Numbered from the stretch's first letter, positions 8,896 to 17,660 are shown. The stretch: DNA of 52,538 nucleotides from Rhodospirillaceae bacterium (GCA_018667335.1 JABIVD010000046.1:1-52538), one strand, 5' to 3'. Translations and numbers: made by a program. The notes: generated from the sequence alone by a model not told the origin.

Positions 8896-9918
8896 GTGGC
8901 CGTAATTGCCCGCCTCGAGGGGTCGCAGTCGAAGGGAACGCCGAACGCGCTCGACGATCTGCGTGAGCTTTGTGCCACGGACTTTGCCCGGGTCAACCAG
9001 CTCATCGTCGACCACATGCAGTCCGATGTTCCGCTGATCCCGGAGCTCGCCGGCCACCTCGTTGCCGCCGGTGGCAAGCGGCTCCGCCCGCTTCTCACCC
9101 TGGCGAGTGCACGGTTGTGCGGCTATGACGGCGACAAGCATATCGGCCTCGCGGCGGCCGTCGAATTCATCCATACAGCAACGCTTCTGCATGACGACGT
9201 GGTCGATGAATCCGACCTTCGGCGCGGGCGCGACACGGCGAACGCCGTTTGGGGAAACCAGGCCAGCGTGCTGGTCGGAGACTTCCTGTTCAGCCGCGCC
9301 TTCCGGCTCATGGTCGAAAGTGAATCCCTGAAGGTTCTCGAAATTCTGGCCAACGCGAGCGCGGTCATCGCCGAGGGCGAAGTCGCGCAGCTCACGACGG
9401 CCAACGACACGGCGACGACGGAAGAGGATTATCTCTACGTCATCCGCTCGAAGACGGCGGCCTTGTTTGCGGCCGCCTGCGAGGTTGGCGGACATATCGC
9501 AGACCGCCACAGCGAAGACGAAGCAGCGCTCGACCAGTATGGCGCCAACCTCGGCATCGCCTTCCAGCTGGTCGATGACTATCTCGACTATTCCGCCACC
9601 GACAAGGCATTCGGCAAGGGTGTCGGCGACGATTTCCGCGAGGGCAAGATCACGCTCCCGATCGTGCTGGCACTGCGCCGGGGCGACGACAAAGAGCGCG
9701 TCTTCTGGAAGCGCACCCTTGAGGATCTCGACCAGCAGGACGGGGATCTCGAGCGGGCAATCGAAATACTCAACGCCCATGACGCATTGTCCGACACCCT
9801 GATCCGGGCGCGCGGCTACGCGGACACGGCGCGGGCCGCGCTCGCAACGCTCCCCGACAATGCGCACCGCAGCGCGCTGGAAAACGTCGTCGATTTCTGC
9901 GTCGAACGCGCCTACTAG
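8896..9918 (+). CDS. ispB: Polyprenyl (octaprenyl-type) diphosphate synthase
   Basis: A 340-aa trans-isoprenyl diphosphate synthase. GGKRLRPLL is near residue 57, the first aspartate-rich motif DDVVD is at 100-104, and the second, DDYLD, is at 227-231. These bind Mg-diphosphates for chain elongation of FPP/GGPP with IPP to make the ubiquinone side chain. The start is GTG at 8896 with GGAGAGA 6-8 nt upstream. Chain length (octa-, nona- or decaprenyl) cannot be read reliably. It is divergent from DUF2007/trmN6 and convergent with the alpha/beta hydrolase, from which it is separated by only 15 nt. Confidence 0.92.
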   Translation: MAVIARLEGSQSKGTPNALDDLRELCATDFARVNQLIVDHMQSDVPLIPELAGHLVAAGGKRLRPLLTLASARLCGYDGDKHIGLAAAVEFIHTATLLHDDVVDESDLRRGRDTANAVWGNQASVLVGDFLFSRAFRLMVESESLKVLEILANASAVIAEGEVAQLTTANDTATTEEDYLYVIRSKTAALFAAACEVGGHIADRHSEDEAALDQYGANLGIAFQLVDDYLDYSATDKAFGKGVGDDFREGKITLPIVLALRRGDDKERVFWKRTLEDLDQQDGDLERAIEILNAHDALSDTLIRARGYADTARAALATLPDNAHRSALENVVDFCVERAY

Positions 9919-9933
9919 GCCCGTTCCGCAATA

Positions 9934-10851
9934 TTACCCCGCCGGAATCGCCGCCTGACGCTCGGGAAGCGTCAGGAACCCGTGCAGCACATGAAAGAAG
10001 CGATGCCGGTTCACACCGAGCGTGCCGACATGCGCCTGATCGGGCAGCACGACCATCTGCTTGTCATCCGAGCGCAGCGCGCCGAAGAACGCGACGAGAT
10101 CCTCTTCCGTCGCGATCCCGTCATGTTCGCCACGCAGAATGAGCACCGGACAGGCAATCAGCGCGGGATCGACGACGGGTAGATTGGCGCACATATCCAG
10201 ATAGGTGCCGGTCGGCATCGTCGTCCCGTATTCCATCTCCGCGTCGGCGAACGCGTCTGCCACACCCGCCTCGACCAGCCCCGGCCGGTCACGGTTGAAG
10301 ATCGAGTGGAAGAACGCGCGATCGACATCGCGTGTGGGATGGGTCCGGAAGTGATCGAGATTCTCGCGGCGCTTCTCCAGTGTCGGCGAACCTTCGCCCG
10401 TCCACACGAACGCATCGAGCGTCAATGAGCACACATTCCCGGGATGCCGGGTGGCGAACAGGCCGGCCCGCAGTGCGCCCGACGAACTGCCGAAAAAATG
10501 AAACCTCTTCTGCCCGGTCTCGGCCTCGACGACGGACATCGCGGCCGCCAGATCATCGGCCCCGCTGCCGATGTCGGAATTGCTGTCCGTCCGGTCCGAA
10601 CGACCATAATTCTCATGATCCATCGTCCAGACGTCGAACCCGCGCGCCGCGAACCAGTCCATCATCGAGAATCCGGGCTTTCCCGGCACCTCGAGGTCAA
10701 ACCCGGTGCGTGCGCACAGCGACGAACCATGCACCAGGAACAGCACGGGCGCGTCTGCCGAGGCGCCGGCCAATCGCTTGCGGAATACAAACAGACGCAC
10801 ATCGTCCTTTTGCACCCAATATTCCTGCTGCTCGATCTGTCCCGTGGTCAT
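9934..10851 (-). CDS. Alpha/beta hydrolase
   Basis: A 305-aa alpha/beta-hydrolase. It has an oxyanion-type segment LVHGSSLCART, the nucleophile elbow FGSSSGAL (Ser123), a late acidic residue in LRGEHDG and a catalytic His in PDQAHVGTLG. Substrates of this fold range from esters to epoxides, and no substrate-specific motif is evident. The start at 10851 (MTTGQIEQQEYWVQ) has GGAAGA upstream. A 26-residue extension to 10929 is Arg-rich and unlikely. It has no signal peptide, so it is cytoplasmic. It reads toward ispB and may be a single-gene unit. Confidence 0.8.
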   Translation of the reverse strand: MTTGQIEQQEYWVQKDDVRLFVFRKRLAGASADAPVLFLVHGSSLCARTGFDLEVPGKPGFSMMDWFAARGFDVWTMDHENYGRSDRTDSNSDIGSGADDLAAAMSVVEAETGQKRFHFFGSSSGALRAGLFATRHPGNVCSLTLDAFVWTGEGSPTLEKRRENLDHFRTHPTRDVDRAFFHSIFNRDRPGLVEAGVADAFADAEMEYGTTMPTGTYLDMCANLPVVDPALIACPVLILRGEHDGIATEEDLVAFFGALRSDDKQMVVLPDQAHVGTLGVNRHRFFHVLHGFLTLPERQAAIPAG

Positions 10852-10935
10852 CACATTCTTCCGGTTGGCTAGAGATAGGGAGAATACAATCCTGCCACGC
10901 CGCCGCGCTGTCGCACAGCCAAAGACCATGTGGGT

Positions 10936-11370
10936 TTACTGATCCGTCGATGACCTGCCTTCGTCATCTGCATGTCGAAGACGGTCGCCGGGTTGCCGCA
11001 CCGCTGGGCTTACGATTGCGAAGATGGCATCCGCCGTCTGACCCACCTGCTGCACGCGGGCGCGAAGATCGCCAATTTCAATCTGCACGCTGTGAATCTC
11101 CTCGCGCAGCGCGTCCACACGGTTCCACAGTCGATCTCTCTGCTCCAGTTGGAACCGCGCCGAACTGTCGATCTCCTTCGCAAGTTCGCTGCCCTGCTGT
11201 GCGACGTCCCCGCGCACCAGCCGGACCTCATCGAACATGAACCACCAGCCACCGACGGCGATCGTGGCCATCGTCACCAGGACCTTGGCGAGGATCCGTA
11301 CCGTGACAGGCTGATCCACCAGGCGCGGTCCCGTCCCCGGCACCGCGCGTTCGGATTCATCGTCAGTCAT
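10936..11370 (-). CDS. Membrane-anchored coiled-coil protein of unknown function
   Basis: A protein of 144 aa. A short charged N-terminus leads to one transmembrane helix (about residues 20-40, AKVLVTMATIAVGGWWFMF). A long heptad-rich segment follows (about 45-115, SELAKEIDSSARFQLEQRDR onward), then a polar tail. The start at 11370 has GAGAGGGATC upstream. The topology recalls phage spanin/holin accessory proteins or envelope tethers. Because it lies 0.9 kb beyond the structural virus-type genes and on the same strand, a connection is possible but unproven. Confidence 0.55.
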   Translation of the reverse strand: MTDDESERAVPGTGPRLVDQPVTVRILAKVLVTMATIAVGGWWFMFDEVRLVRGDVAQQGSELAKEIDSSARFQLEQRDRLWNRVDALREEIHSVQIEIGDLRARVQQVGQTADAIFAIVSPAVRQPGDRLRHADDEGRSSTDQ

Positions 11371-11387
11371 GATCCCTCTCCAGAAAC

Positions 11388-11414
11388 GAAAACGGCCCCG
11401 CAATGCGGGGCCGT
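11388..11414 (-). terminator. Rho-independent terminator after the SIMPL gene
   Basis: ACGGCCCCGC-att-GCGGGGCCGT is followed, on the minus strand, by TTTTCGTTTC. It starts 22 nt after the stop of the SIMPL-domain gene and lies just upstream of the next minus-strand gene, so it separates the two transcripts. Confidence 0.88.
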
Positions 11415-11435
11415 CCGTTCAACCTGATTGTTTCC

Positions 11436-12134
11436 TTAGTCGATCTCGAACACGACCGAGACCTGCGCCCGGACCGTCAGCTCACCGGCGGCCACGGGCA
11501 CGCTGGAGGCTTCAGCACGGGCCAGGAACTGGCGCGGCGCCGGGCCCACACCGCCCGCGCTGATCGACAGGACCGGCCCCAGTTCGATGCCCGCCGCATC
11601 GGCGATATTCCGGGCCCGCGCGACTGCATCGCGAACCGCGTTTGCCATGGCCTTCTGTTCCATGTCATCGCGCTCGGCGATGCCGAAACGGATGCCCTGC
11701 ACCATGTTCGCGCCGGCATTGACGATGCCGTCGAGCACCACGCCGAACCCGGCGAGGTCGCGAACCGTGATGTGCACGTTGTTACGGACCGTGTAGCCGA
11801 TGATCTCGGGCTCGACCGGCTCATTGCCGCGGCGCGGCCGAAACTGCGGCGATACGGATATATTCGTCGACTGCATGTCACCCGGCCCGACGCCCGAGGC
11901 ACGCAGGAAATCGAACACCTTGCCCGCGCGCGTGTTGTTCGCGGCCAGCGCCGCACCGGCCGTGGCGGCCGTCGTGGTCACACCGACCGTGATCTCGACC
12001 AGATCCGGTGCCGCGGCAACAGAACCGGTCCCGGAAACGGACAAGGTCCGTGGCACCGATGAATCGTCATCGGCAATGGCCGCGCCCGCCCCGAACAGGG
12101 ACACCACCAGCACGAACGAAAGCAAAAACCTCAT
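11436..12134 (-). CDS. SIMPL-domain (DUF541) periplasmic protein
   Basis: A protein of 232 aa. A Sec signal peptide (MRFLLSFVLVVSLFGAGAAI-ADDD) is followed by a SIMPL/DUF541 domain that starts RTLSVSGTGSVAAAPDLVEI and contains the typical AANNTRAGKVFDFLRASG and SARAVWAR-type segments. SIMPL proteins are periplasmic or outer-membrane-associated, and some protect against oxidative stress. No enzymatic activity is established. The start at 12134 has AGGAGACGTGATC upstream. It is on the same strand as the virus-type genes but isolated from them by a 166-nt spacer with tandem repeats. Confidence 0.87.
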   Translation of the reverse strand: MRFLLSFVLVVSLFGAGAAIADDDSSVPRTLSVSGTGSVAAAPDLVEITVGVTTTAATAGAALAANNTRAGKVFDFLRASGVGPGDMQSTNISVSPQFRPRRGNEPVEPEIIGYTVRNNVHITVRDLAGFGVVLDGIVNAGANMVQGIRFGIAERDDMEQKAMANAVRDAVARARNIADAAGIELGPVLSISAGGVGPAPRQFLARAEASSVPVAAGELTVRAQVSVVFEID

Positions 12135-12147
12135 GATCACGTCTCCT

Positions 12148-12222
12148 GACTGCACAAACGCCTGACTCTACAAACGGCTGACTCTACAAACGCCAGACTC
12201 CACAAACGCCAGACTCCACAAC
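12148..12222. repeat. Tandem array, 16-bp unit, four copies plus a partial
   Basis: Units of GACTctACAAACGCC(t/a) start at 12148, 12164, 12180 and 12196, with a partial copy at 12212. They fill half of the 166-nt gap between the putative scaffold gene (stop at 12301) and the SIMPL start (12134). Units differ by one to three bases, so the array is not brand new. Confidence 0.88.
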
Positions 12223-12300
12223 GAACGACGAACATGCCCGTCAATTTTGGCGAAGCTGTGGCCAATCGTGATGCCGCCCACATTTTCCAGGGCACAGCCC

Positions 12301-13164
12301 CTATTCGTCGGAGCGCTCAGTGTCGTCGCCATAGGCCGCCCGGGCAAGGTCGGATCGCCGCGCCACCGTCTGCCGGTGCTCGGGATGGGCCCGATCGAGC
12401 AGCGCCGCCCGAAATTCGGGATCGGCCTCGAGCGCCGACAATTGGGCCCGGGCCTCCGAGGATGATCGCCCGATGCGGGCCTCCTTGCCCCCGACGAACT
12501 CGGCCTCCCCCATCAGGCCACCCAGTTTCGCGAACGCCCGCACCATGTCGGGGTGATCGCCCAGATACTGCCCGTTCGTGAGCCGGAGCTGGCGCACATC
12601 GTCCACACGTTCGCCGAACGCGGCCGCGAAGGCGCGGTTGGCCATGTCGACCTGTGCGTCGAAGCTCTCGCCCCATTCACGTCGCAAACCCGTCTCCGCC
12701 GCATCGAGAGCGCGGCCCTGCGCGGCGTTTGCATCCTGCCAGGACGTATTCTGAAGCTCGATATAGCCCTCGAGCAGGGCGCGCGCCTGGCCGTCGTTTA
12801 GTCCCGACGCGTGCATCCGGGCCAGCATCTGCTTCTCAAAGTCGTCGTCCCAGGGCAGGCCGTCGGGCCGTTCCAGCCCATCCAGATCATATGCATCCGG
12901 GCTCTCGGGCCGGCCGAGGGCGTCATAGAAGCGCGCATGCTCTGCATCATCCGCATCGGCCGCCGGCGGGACGACCCCCTTGCGGCCGATCAGTTTCTGC
13001 AAATTCACATGCTCGCGCGCCAGCGCCTCCAGATCGTCGAACCGTTCGAGCACCGGATGGTCGCGATACTCCTCGGGCAGTCCCGTACGCCAGCCCTCAT
13101 CCGCCTCGGCAGCGATCACGGGCGTCGAAGCATCGATTTGAGTCTCAGTCATGGTCATCGTCAT
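12301..13164 (-). CDS. Putative phage scaffold/head assembly protein
   Basis: A 287-aa, very acidic, helix-rich protein. The N-terminal segment WRTGLPEEYRDHPVLERFDD and LEALAREHVNLQKLIGRKG is the pattern of T7-like and other podoviral scaffold or capsid-assembly proteins. The C-terminal half is charged and Ala-rich, ending LARAAYGDDTERSDE, as expected for a scaffold that contacts the capsid. Three closely spaced Met codons (1, 3, 5) make the exact start uncertain. It is the last gene of the structural block and overlaps the Bbp19-like gene by 20 nt. Assignment is from pattern and position. Confidence 0.6.
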   Translation of the reverse strand: MTMTMTETQIDASTPVIAAEADEGWRTGLPEEYRDHPVLERFDDLEALAREHVNLQKLIGRKGVVPPAADADDAEHARFYDALGRPESPDAYDLDGLERPDGLPWDDDFEKQMLARMHASGLNDGQARALLEGYIELQNTSWQDANAAQGRALDAAETGLRREWGESFDAQVDMANRAFAAAFGERVDDVRQLRLTNGQYLGDHPDMVRAFAKLGGLMGEAEFVGGKEARIGRSSSEARAQLSALEADPEFRAALLDRAHPEHRQTVARRSDLARAAYGDDTERSDE

Positions 13165-13405
13165 TCTCCTGTCCAGATTGAATTTCGCTCAACATCGGGT
13201 CATCACCGGCCCGCGCCAGCGACGCGATGCGCCGGAACACCCGCTGCATCCCCATCGCGAAGACGGCCTCATTGGCGTCGGCCGTGGGCGCGGCATACAT
13301 GCAGAAACGGTTGAGATCGCGCAGCACCCGCCGGCCCTCAGGGCTCGAGAACACAACCCGATAGTCGCGTTTCAGCCGCCACAATTTGTCGATCATTCGC
13401 TGCAT
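13145..13405 (-). CDS. Bbp19-like phage protein
   Basis: An 86-aa protein. YRVVFSSPEGRRVLRDLNRF followed by CMYAAPTADANEAVFAMG and a basic VFRRIASL helix resembles the Bbp19 family of small virion-associated proteins in podoviruses and siphoviruses. The role is unknown, though the gene usually sits beside scaffold or capsid genes, as here. The start at 13405 (MQRMIDKLWRLKRD) is preferred to 13426 on similarity. Its 3' end overlaps the start of the scaffold-like gene. Confidence 0.6.
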   Translation of the reverse strand: MQRMIDKLWRLKRDYRVVFSSPEGRRVLRDLNRFCMYAAPTADANEAVFAMGMQRVFRRIASLARAGDDPMLSEIQSGQENDDDHD

Positions 13406-13446
13406 CGCGACGCTCCTGATTGTCAAATTGGGGAAACCCGAGCGGG

Positions 13447-13869
13447 CTAACGCAGGCCGCCCAGCAGGGTGGCGCCCGCCTCGAAAAGGCCCGCACGGCG
13501 CACGGCAGCGCCGCGGCGCCGGAACGCCTGGGCGCGGGTCAATTGATTGAGCGCGGTTAGATTTCCGGCATCGGCGCGCCGCAGTGCGTCGAACTCCGCC
13601 TCGGCTGAGATCTGGCCCTGCAGATCGAGGGGCGTGCCCGCCGCATCCGCGCCGGCATGGGCCAGGCGCGCGCGCTGGGTCGCCTGCCGTGCCGAACCGC
13701 GCCGGCGCGCCTCGTTTGCGTTCGTCTCACCCCGTTGCGCCGCAATGGCGGCATCGCGCTCGGCGTTGCTTGCGGAAGTCTCCTGACCCGCCTCGACGGC
13801 GCGTCCGTCTTCGACCGCGCGCAACGCCGAGAGCGCGGCGGTCGCGAAAATCAGTTCTGGTCCACTCAT
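13447..13869 (-). CDS. Putative internal virion protein (T7 gp14-type)
   Basis: A 140-aa Ala/Arg/Gln-rich helical protein. It opens MSGPELIFATAALSALRAVE and has QATQRARLAHAGADAAGTPL and a C-terminal GLFEAGATLLGGL. Small proteins of this composition, with a hydrophobic start and a repeated helical middle, occur beside tail genes in T7-like podoviruses as internal core (gp14-type) proteins. Those are thought to form part of the DNA ejection conduit. It overlaps the GNAT gene by 4 nt (ATGA), so the two are coupled. The large gp15/gp16-type core proteins are not seen. Confidence 0.55.
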   Translation of the reverse strand: MSGPELIFATAALSALRAVEDGRAVEAGQETSASNAERDAAIAAQRGETNANEARRRGSARQATQRARLAHAGADAAGTPLDLQGQISAEAEFDALRRADAGNLTALNQLTRAQAFRRRGAAVRRAGLFEAGATLLGGLR

Positions 13870-14303
13870 ATCGTCCTCCCATACATCCAGTAATCGCCCG
13901 ATCCGCCGGGCCCGTAATTCACCAGCAGCCCCTCGAGTTCGAATCCGAGAAACGACAGCCAGCGCGCACCGGCCCCATGCCCGTCACGCACGGTTGCCTG
14001 GACCCGCCGCAGATCCTGCGCTGCCGCGATCCGGTCAAGCGCCCGCGCGGTCCCGCGGGTCAAAGACGTCGGCTGTGCCAGAAGCCGGTCGGAGAATATC
14101 GCCCAGGCCTGGCCCACGCCGGGCCAGAGCGTCACCACGCCGGCGCAGCCCAGAACATCCACGCCATCAACCGCAGTGAACGCGGCGTCACACTGCACCA
14201 GCGCATCCGTGTCCAGGGCTTTGATGTAGGCGGTGAAATCAGACTGCGCGCATTGCGGCGCGACCGCGCGCAGGTGCGCCGGCTCGAACGGGATGATCTG
14301 CAT
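13866..14303 (-). CDS. GNAT-fold virion-type protein (T7 gp13-like)
   Basis: A 145-aa protein. MQIIPFEPAHLRAVAPQCAQ is followed by AAFTAVDGVDVLGCAGV and a C-terminal LRRVQATVRDGHGAGARWLS, with GFELEGLL matching the late beta strand of GNAT acetyltransferases. In T7-like phages a small GNAT-like protein (gp13/DUF2833-type) accompanies internal virion genes and helps morphogenesis, and no acetylation is established. Its position between tail nozzle and internal protein fits that family better than a metabolic acetyltransferase. It is separated from the tail gene by 5 nt. Confidence 0.65.
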   Translation of the reverse strand: MQIIPFEPAHLRAVAPQCAQSDFTAYIKALDTDALVQCDAAFTAVDGVDVLGCAGVVTLWPGVGQAWAIFSDRLLAQPTSLTRGTARALDRIAAAQDLRRVQATVRDGHGAGARWLSFLGFELEGLLVNYGPGGSGDYWMYGRTI

Positions 14304-14308
14304 GGGTC

Positions 14309-16990
14309 TTACCTCGAGGCGAGATTTACACGTGGCGAGAGGGACAGGATGGTCATCGGCAGCGGCGCGTCCTGCCGCAGCGCGACCACGCCTTCGACGT
14401 CATAGCCGGCGGGAAAACTGACGATCTTGATGCCCGAATAGGGCGGGCCGCCACTGTCGAAAGGCACCCGGTCCAGCGTGGCAAAATCGGGGCCCGTCTT
14501 GGCACCGCTGGTGCGGTGGAACCGCACCACGACGTCGCCGATGCGCTTGGTCTTGCCCTCACCGGACCCATCCGGCGTCCTGGCCGCGATCGGCAACGTC
14601 ACCACATCGGTCATATAGCCGAACCCGGCATGAACCCGGCTCGCCGGGCTGCTCAGGGTGATCGCGCCAGCGCTCGGCGTTTTCGTCCCGAGATGCACAC
14701 CGTCGGCAACGACATCCACGGCCACGCCATCCAGATGATCAGCACCGGTGATCGCGGTGACGGCCTTGCGCACCACACCGCCGGACGCATAGGCCGCAAA
14801 CCCCGATCCATCCACGCCCTGAAGGATGAAACTGTCGGTGGTCGCACCGGCGACGGTGTAGCGGTAGCCGTTCAGCGCGGTCATGCCGATCACGTCGCAC
14901 ACATCGATCAGGTCGCCATTCGACAGACCATGCCCCGGGACTGTGAGGGCGACCGGGTTCGCCTGGGTTGCACCCGTGACGGCCCTGGGGTCGTCATAGG
15001 ACAGGCCGCAATCCACGAAATAGGCGTCGGCGATGTCATCATCGCCGTTCCCATCGAAATCCCGCGCCATGAACTCGATGCAGCGGACATCCACGCCATC
15101 GATCGTCCGCGCCACCACGCCCCAGACCTGGTCATGGGTCTGGTCCGGCGCCGGGATGGTCGCCACCGATTCCCAGCGCGCCGTGCCACCCTGAAAACCG
15201 CCGCCGAGCGTATGGCGCTGCCAGCCGATCACCTCATGCTCACGGTTGTAGGTCATCCCCAGCAGGGTGCCGTCGGCCCGGCACATCACCACCAGCCCAT
15301 GGGGCTCCTGGGCGAAATCCATCTGCACCACGCCACCGGCCGTGATGTGTTCCGACAGGATGGAGAGATCCGGTGCCGCGAAATTGTCCCGCTCGAATAG
15401 GTAGGCGAGTTCGCGCAACTTGCGCGCGCTCGGCGACAGATAGAGCGTCACATCGCCCGCCGTCACCGGCTGGATGTCGGCAGCGCCATATGTGTTGGCC
15501 CGCTTGAACTGGATGTTCGTCGGGGTGAGCGGCTCGTCCAGCGAACTCGCCCGCACCGGCCAGGTGCCGCCTTGTGTGCCCAGCACCAGCGAGCGCTGGG
15601 ACTGCAGCCAGAGAATCGCGTTGGCCTGGTCCGCGCCGATCCGGTAGTTGAGCGCGGCATCGTCCTCGACCGCACCGTCCGTGGTGGTCGGCGCCATGTT
15701 CTCGAAATCGCCCGACTTGGAGGCCCGGAACATCTGCGGGCTGTTCCGCTCACCGGCCCAGCAAAGGCGCTGCTCGTGAAAGCTCACGCAGGACGGGTAT
15801 CCCGTCGCCAGATACTGCGAACCCGGCACCTGATCGACGGACGGGTTTGGATCGATCTCGCCCCACGCGCCCATGCGCCATCCGGTCTGGCCACTCGTCC
15901 CGCCGAAATCCGATTTGATGTCGACCGACACCTGCGTGGAGCTCAGAACTGCCACGATCACGCCCCAGCCCCATGTCGATGTGTGCTTGATACGAATGGA
16001 CCGGCCCAGATCGGTCGATGCGAACAAATTCTCCTGGCAGGTGACCGTGATCGCCTTGCCGCTCTGTGCGGCCGGGGTCATCGTCTTCGTGCTGGTGTTT
16101 TCGTCCAGGTAGGGGCCGTCCGTGAAATACACCCGCTCCAGCGACCATTCGTCGTCGCCATAGCGCAGCAGCTTGTGTGGGGGGTAATCCGGGTGCGCAA
16201 TGTAGAGCGTGTCCGCCGACTGGGCGATCTTGAGCCCGAACACATCGCCCGCAGCATAGGGTGTCGCCAGCTCAACGGGCGCACCGTCCACGACCGCAAC
16301 ATTGTCGATCTCCATGGTTTTGCCCAGCGCGTGGGCGAAGTGAATGTGAAAGTCATCCGCCGGCGGCCCCGACGAGGCGGGAAAGGCCACCACATGGTGC
16401 CCAACGCCCACATTGCGGATGAAGGCGAACCCGCCGAGGGCCCCGGTGCTGATACCGACCCTGTCGCCCGGGTCGCCGATCACGTCGAACGACACCAGCG
16501 CGTCATGGACCGAAGTGTTCGCAGCCGTGATCTGCTGGCTCGCCGCCGCGCTGTCCGCACCCGACCCCACCAGGCGCAACCGGCCGTTCGCGGCGTCGTG
16601 CGAAATCGACGCGCCGCCGGTCGAGTTGTTCGTCCAGCCGCCGATGTCCGACGTGAAGTCGCCGTTGGTCACCGATGCCCCGTTCATGTCGGGGCCGATG
16701 ACCTGGCCTTCGTCTCTGTAGAACCGGACATAGAAGTCGCCGAATTCCAGGATGTAGGCCTGCGCCTGGTTGAACCGGAACGGCGCCAACCGCACCGGCG
16801 TCGCGGCATCCCTTGTCACGGCGACAAACCTTGTGCCCGGGCGACGCGCCACGCCGCCATGGGGCTGGATGATGGCATTGAGGAGCGTCCCCGCCCCGTT
16901 GTCGTAGCGCGCCAGGTCCCGGCGGCCATACAGGCGCGGGCTCAACTCCCCGGCGGTGAAATTGGTCTGGGCCGGCTGCAGCTCCACCAT
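14309..16990 (-). CDS. Tail tubular protein B-like (podoviral tail nozzle)
   Basis: An 893-aa protein. MVELQPAQTNFTAGELSPRL and YGRRDLARYDNGAGTLLNAI with GGVARRPGTRFVA is the signature opening of podoviral tail-nozzle (T7 gp12-like) proteins, which close the portal-tail channel. Around residues 650-720 there is an inserted module, VALTVPGHGLSNGDLIDVCD followed by a MTALNGYRYTV-type strand. It resembles the beta-barrel (FCCH-like) insert seen in some phage tail proteins and may decorate the nozzle surface. It shares one base with tail tubular A upstream. The length is typical for the family. Confidence 0.85.
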   Translation of the reverse strand: MVELQPAQTNFTAGELSPRLYGRRDLARYDNGAGTLLNAIIQPHGGVARRPGTRFVAVTRDAATPVRLAPFRFNQAQAYILEFGDFYVRFYRDEGQVIGPDMNGASVTNGDFTSDIGGWTNNSTGGASISHDAANGRLRLVGSGADSAAASQQITAANTSVHDALVSFDVIGDPGDRVGISTGALGGFAFIRNVGVGHHVVAFPASSGPPADDFHIHFAHALGKTMEIDNVAVVDGAPVELATPYAAGDVFGLKIAQSADTLYIAHPDYPPHKLLRYGDDEWSLERVYFTDGPYLDENTSTKTMTPAAQSGKAITVTCQENLFASTDLGRSIRIKHTSTWGWGVIVAVLSSTQVSVDIKSDFGGTSGQTGWRMGAWGEIDPNPSVDQVPGSQYLATGYPSCVSFHEQRLCWAGERNSPQMFRASKSGDFENMAPTTTDGAVEDDAALNYRIGADQANAILWLQSQRSLVLGTQGGTWPVRASSLDEPLTPTNIQFKRANTYGAADIQPVTAGDVTLYLSPSARKLRELAYLFERDNFAAPDLSILSEHITAGGVVQMDFAQEPHGLVVMCRADGTLLGMTYNREHEVIGWQRHTLGGGFQGGTARWESVATIPAPDQTHDQVWGVVARTIDGVDVRCIEFMARDFDGNGDDDIADAYFVDCGLSYDDPRAVTGATQANPVALTVPGHGLSNGDLIDVCDVIGMTALNGYRYTVAGATTDSFILQGVDGSGFAAYASGGVVRKAVTAITGADHLDGVAVDVVADGVHLGTKTPSAGAITLSSPASRVHAGFGYMTDVVTLPIAARTPDGSGEGKTKRIGDVVVRFHRTSGAKTGPDFATLDRVPFDSGGPPYSGIKIVSFPAGYDVEGVVALRQDAPLPMTILSLSPRVNLASR

Positions 16991-17571
16991 CAGATCCGCG
17001 CCTCGAGCCAGCCATCCGCCGCCAGCATCTGGGCTGTGCCCTCCTGTCCGTCGGCCGAGCGCGCGGCGCGCAGCGTGTTGTCATAGAGCCGCGCCATGGC
17101 GTTGTGCAGCGAGGTGGACTTGCCCAGCGGTTCGGCCAGTTCCATCGCGATCCGGGCAGCCAGCGCATCCAGGGAAAGTGCGTCCCACAGCCCATAGTCG
17201 CTCACGCGGCGCAGATACAGAATCCGGATCGGGCTCGCGAGGTCGGTCACGATTTGCCGCGCCTCGATCTTCCACGCCCCGGCGCCCTCGTCGGCCTCGC
17301 CCTCGACCGAGATCACCCGCAGGCAGAAATCGGGATCGCCCGGCAGGTCATAGGCATTGGCGAACCCCCACAGGGGCGGCGTCACATGGGCGGTGAGTTC
17401 GGCCCGCACCATGGCGAAATTCCACGGATGGGCGCGCAGCACCACGTCGCGCTGATCGGCGAAGATCGCGTTTGCGAGCCGCGCGGGTTTCACGTCGTCG
17501 GCAAGGGTCGTGATGGTCGCCTCGCCGAGCTTGATCAGCCCGGCGTTGACGATATCGACGTCGGTGGTCAT
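16990..17571 (-). CDS. Tail tubular protein A-like (gatekeeper)
   Basis: A 193-aa protein. MTTDVDIVNAGLIKLGEATI then LANAIFADQRDVVLRAHPWN and FAMVRAEL is the T7 gp11 (tail tubular protein A) pattern. The Arg-x-x-x-Leu-x-x-x-Pro-W-N core is typical of connectors that dock under the portal ring. Its stop shares a base with the start of the nozzle gene (1-nt overlap), so both are translated together. It lies 90 nt downstream of the terminator that follows the capsid-associated gene, so it may need its own promoter. Confidence 0.85.
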   Translation of the reverse strand: MTTDVDIVNAGLIKLGEATITTLADDVKPARLANAIFADQRDVVLRAHPWNFAMVRAELTAHVTPPLWGFANAYDLPGDPDFCLRVISVEGEADEGAGAWKIEARQIVTDLASPIRILYLRRVSDYGLWDALSLDALAARIAMELAEPLGKSTSLHNAMARLYDNTLRAARSADGQEGTAQMLAADGWLEARI

Positions 17572-17599
17572 GGGCAGTCTCCTGAACAGATACCTGCAA

Positions 17600-17641
17600 A
17601 AGAAAACGGGGCGCCCTCCGGATAAGGAGAGCGCCCCGCTG
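17600..17641 (-). terminator. Rho-independent terminator downstream of capsid-associated gene
   Basis: On the minus strand, GCGGGGCGCTCTCC-ttat-CCGGAGGGCGCCCCG forms a long stem with one mismatch and is followed by TTTTCTTTT. It lies about 20 nt after the stop of the 162-aa structural gene. It resembles the strong terminator that in T7-like phages attenuates transcription after the capsid gene. Confidence 0.85.
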
Positions 17642-17660
17642 TCATGAAGGTTGGGACCCC

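Noticed and set aside
8773-9867. Long minus-strand reading frame (364 codons) opposite the polyprenyl synthase
   Set aside because: Antisense to a gene with both Asp-rich motifs; the high-GC antisense composition explains the open frame.
15572-17086. 504-codon plus-strand frame opposite the tail nozzle gene
   Set aside because: Antisense shadow, Arg/His-rich with no recognisable domain; the minus-strand gene has family motifs throughout.
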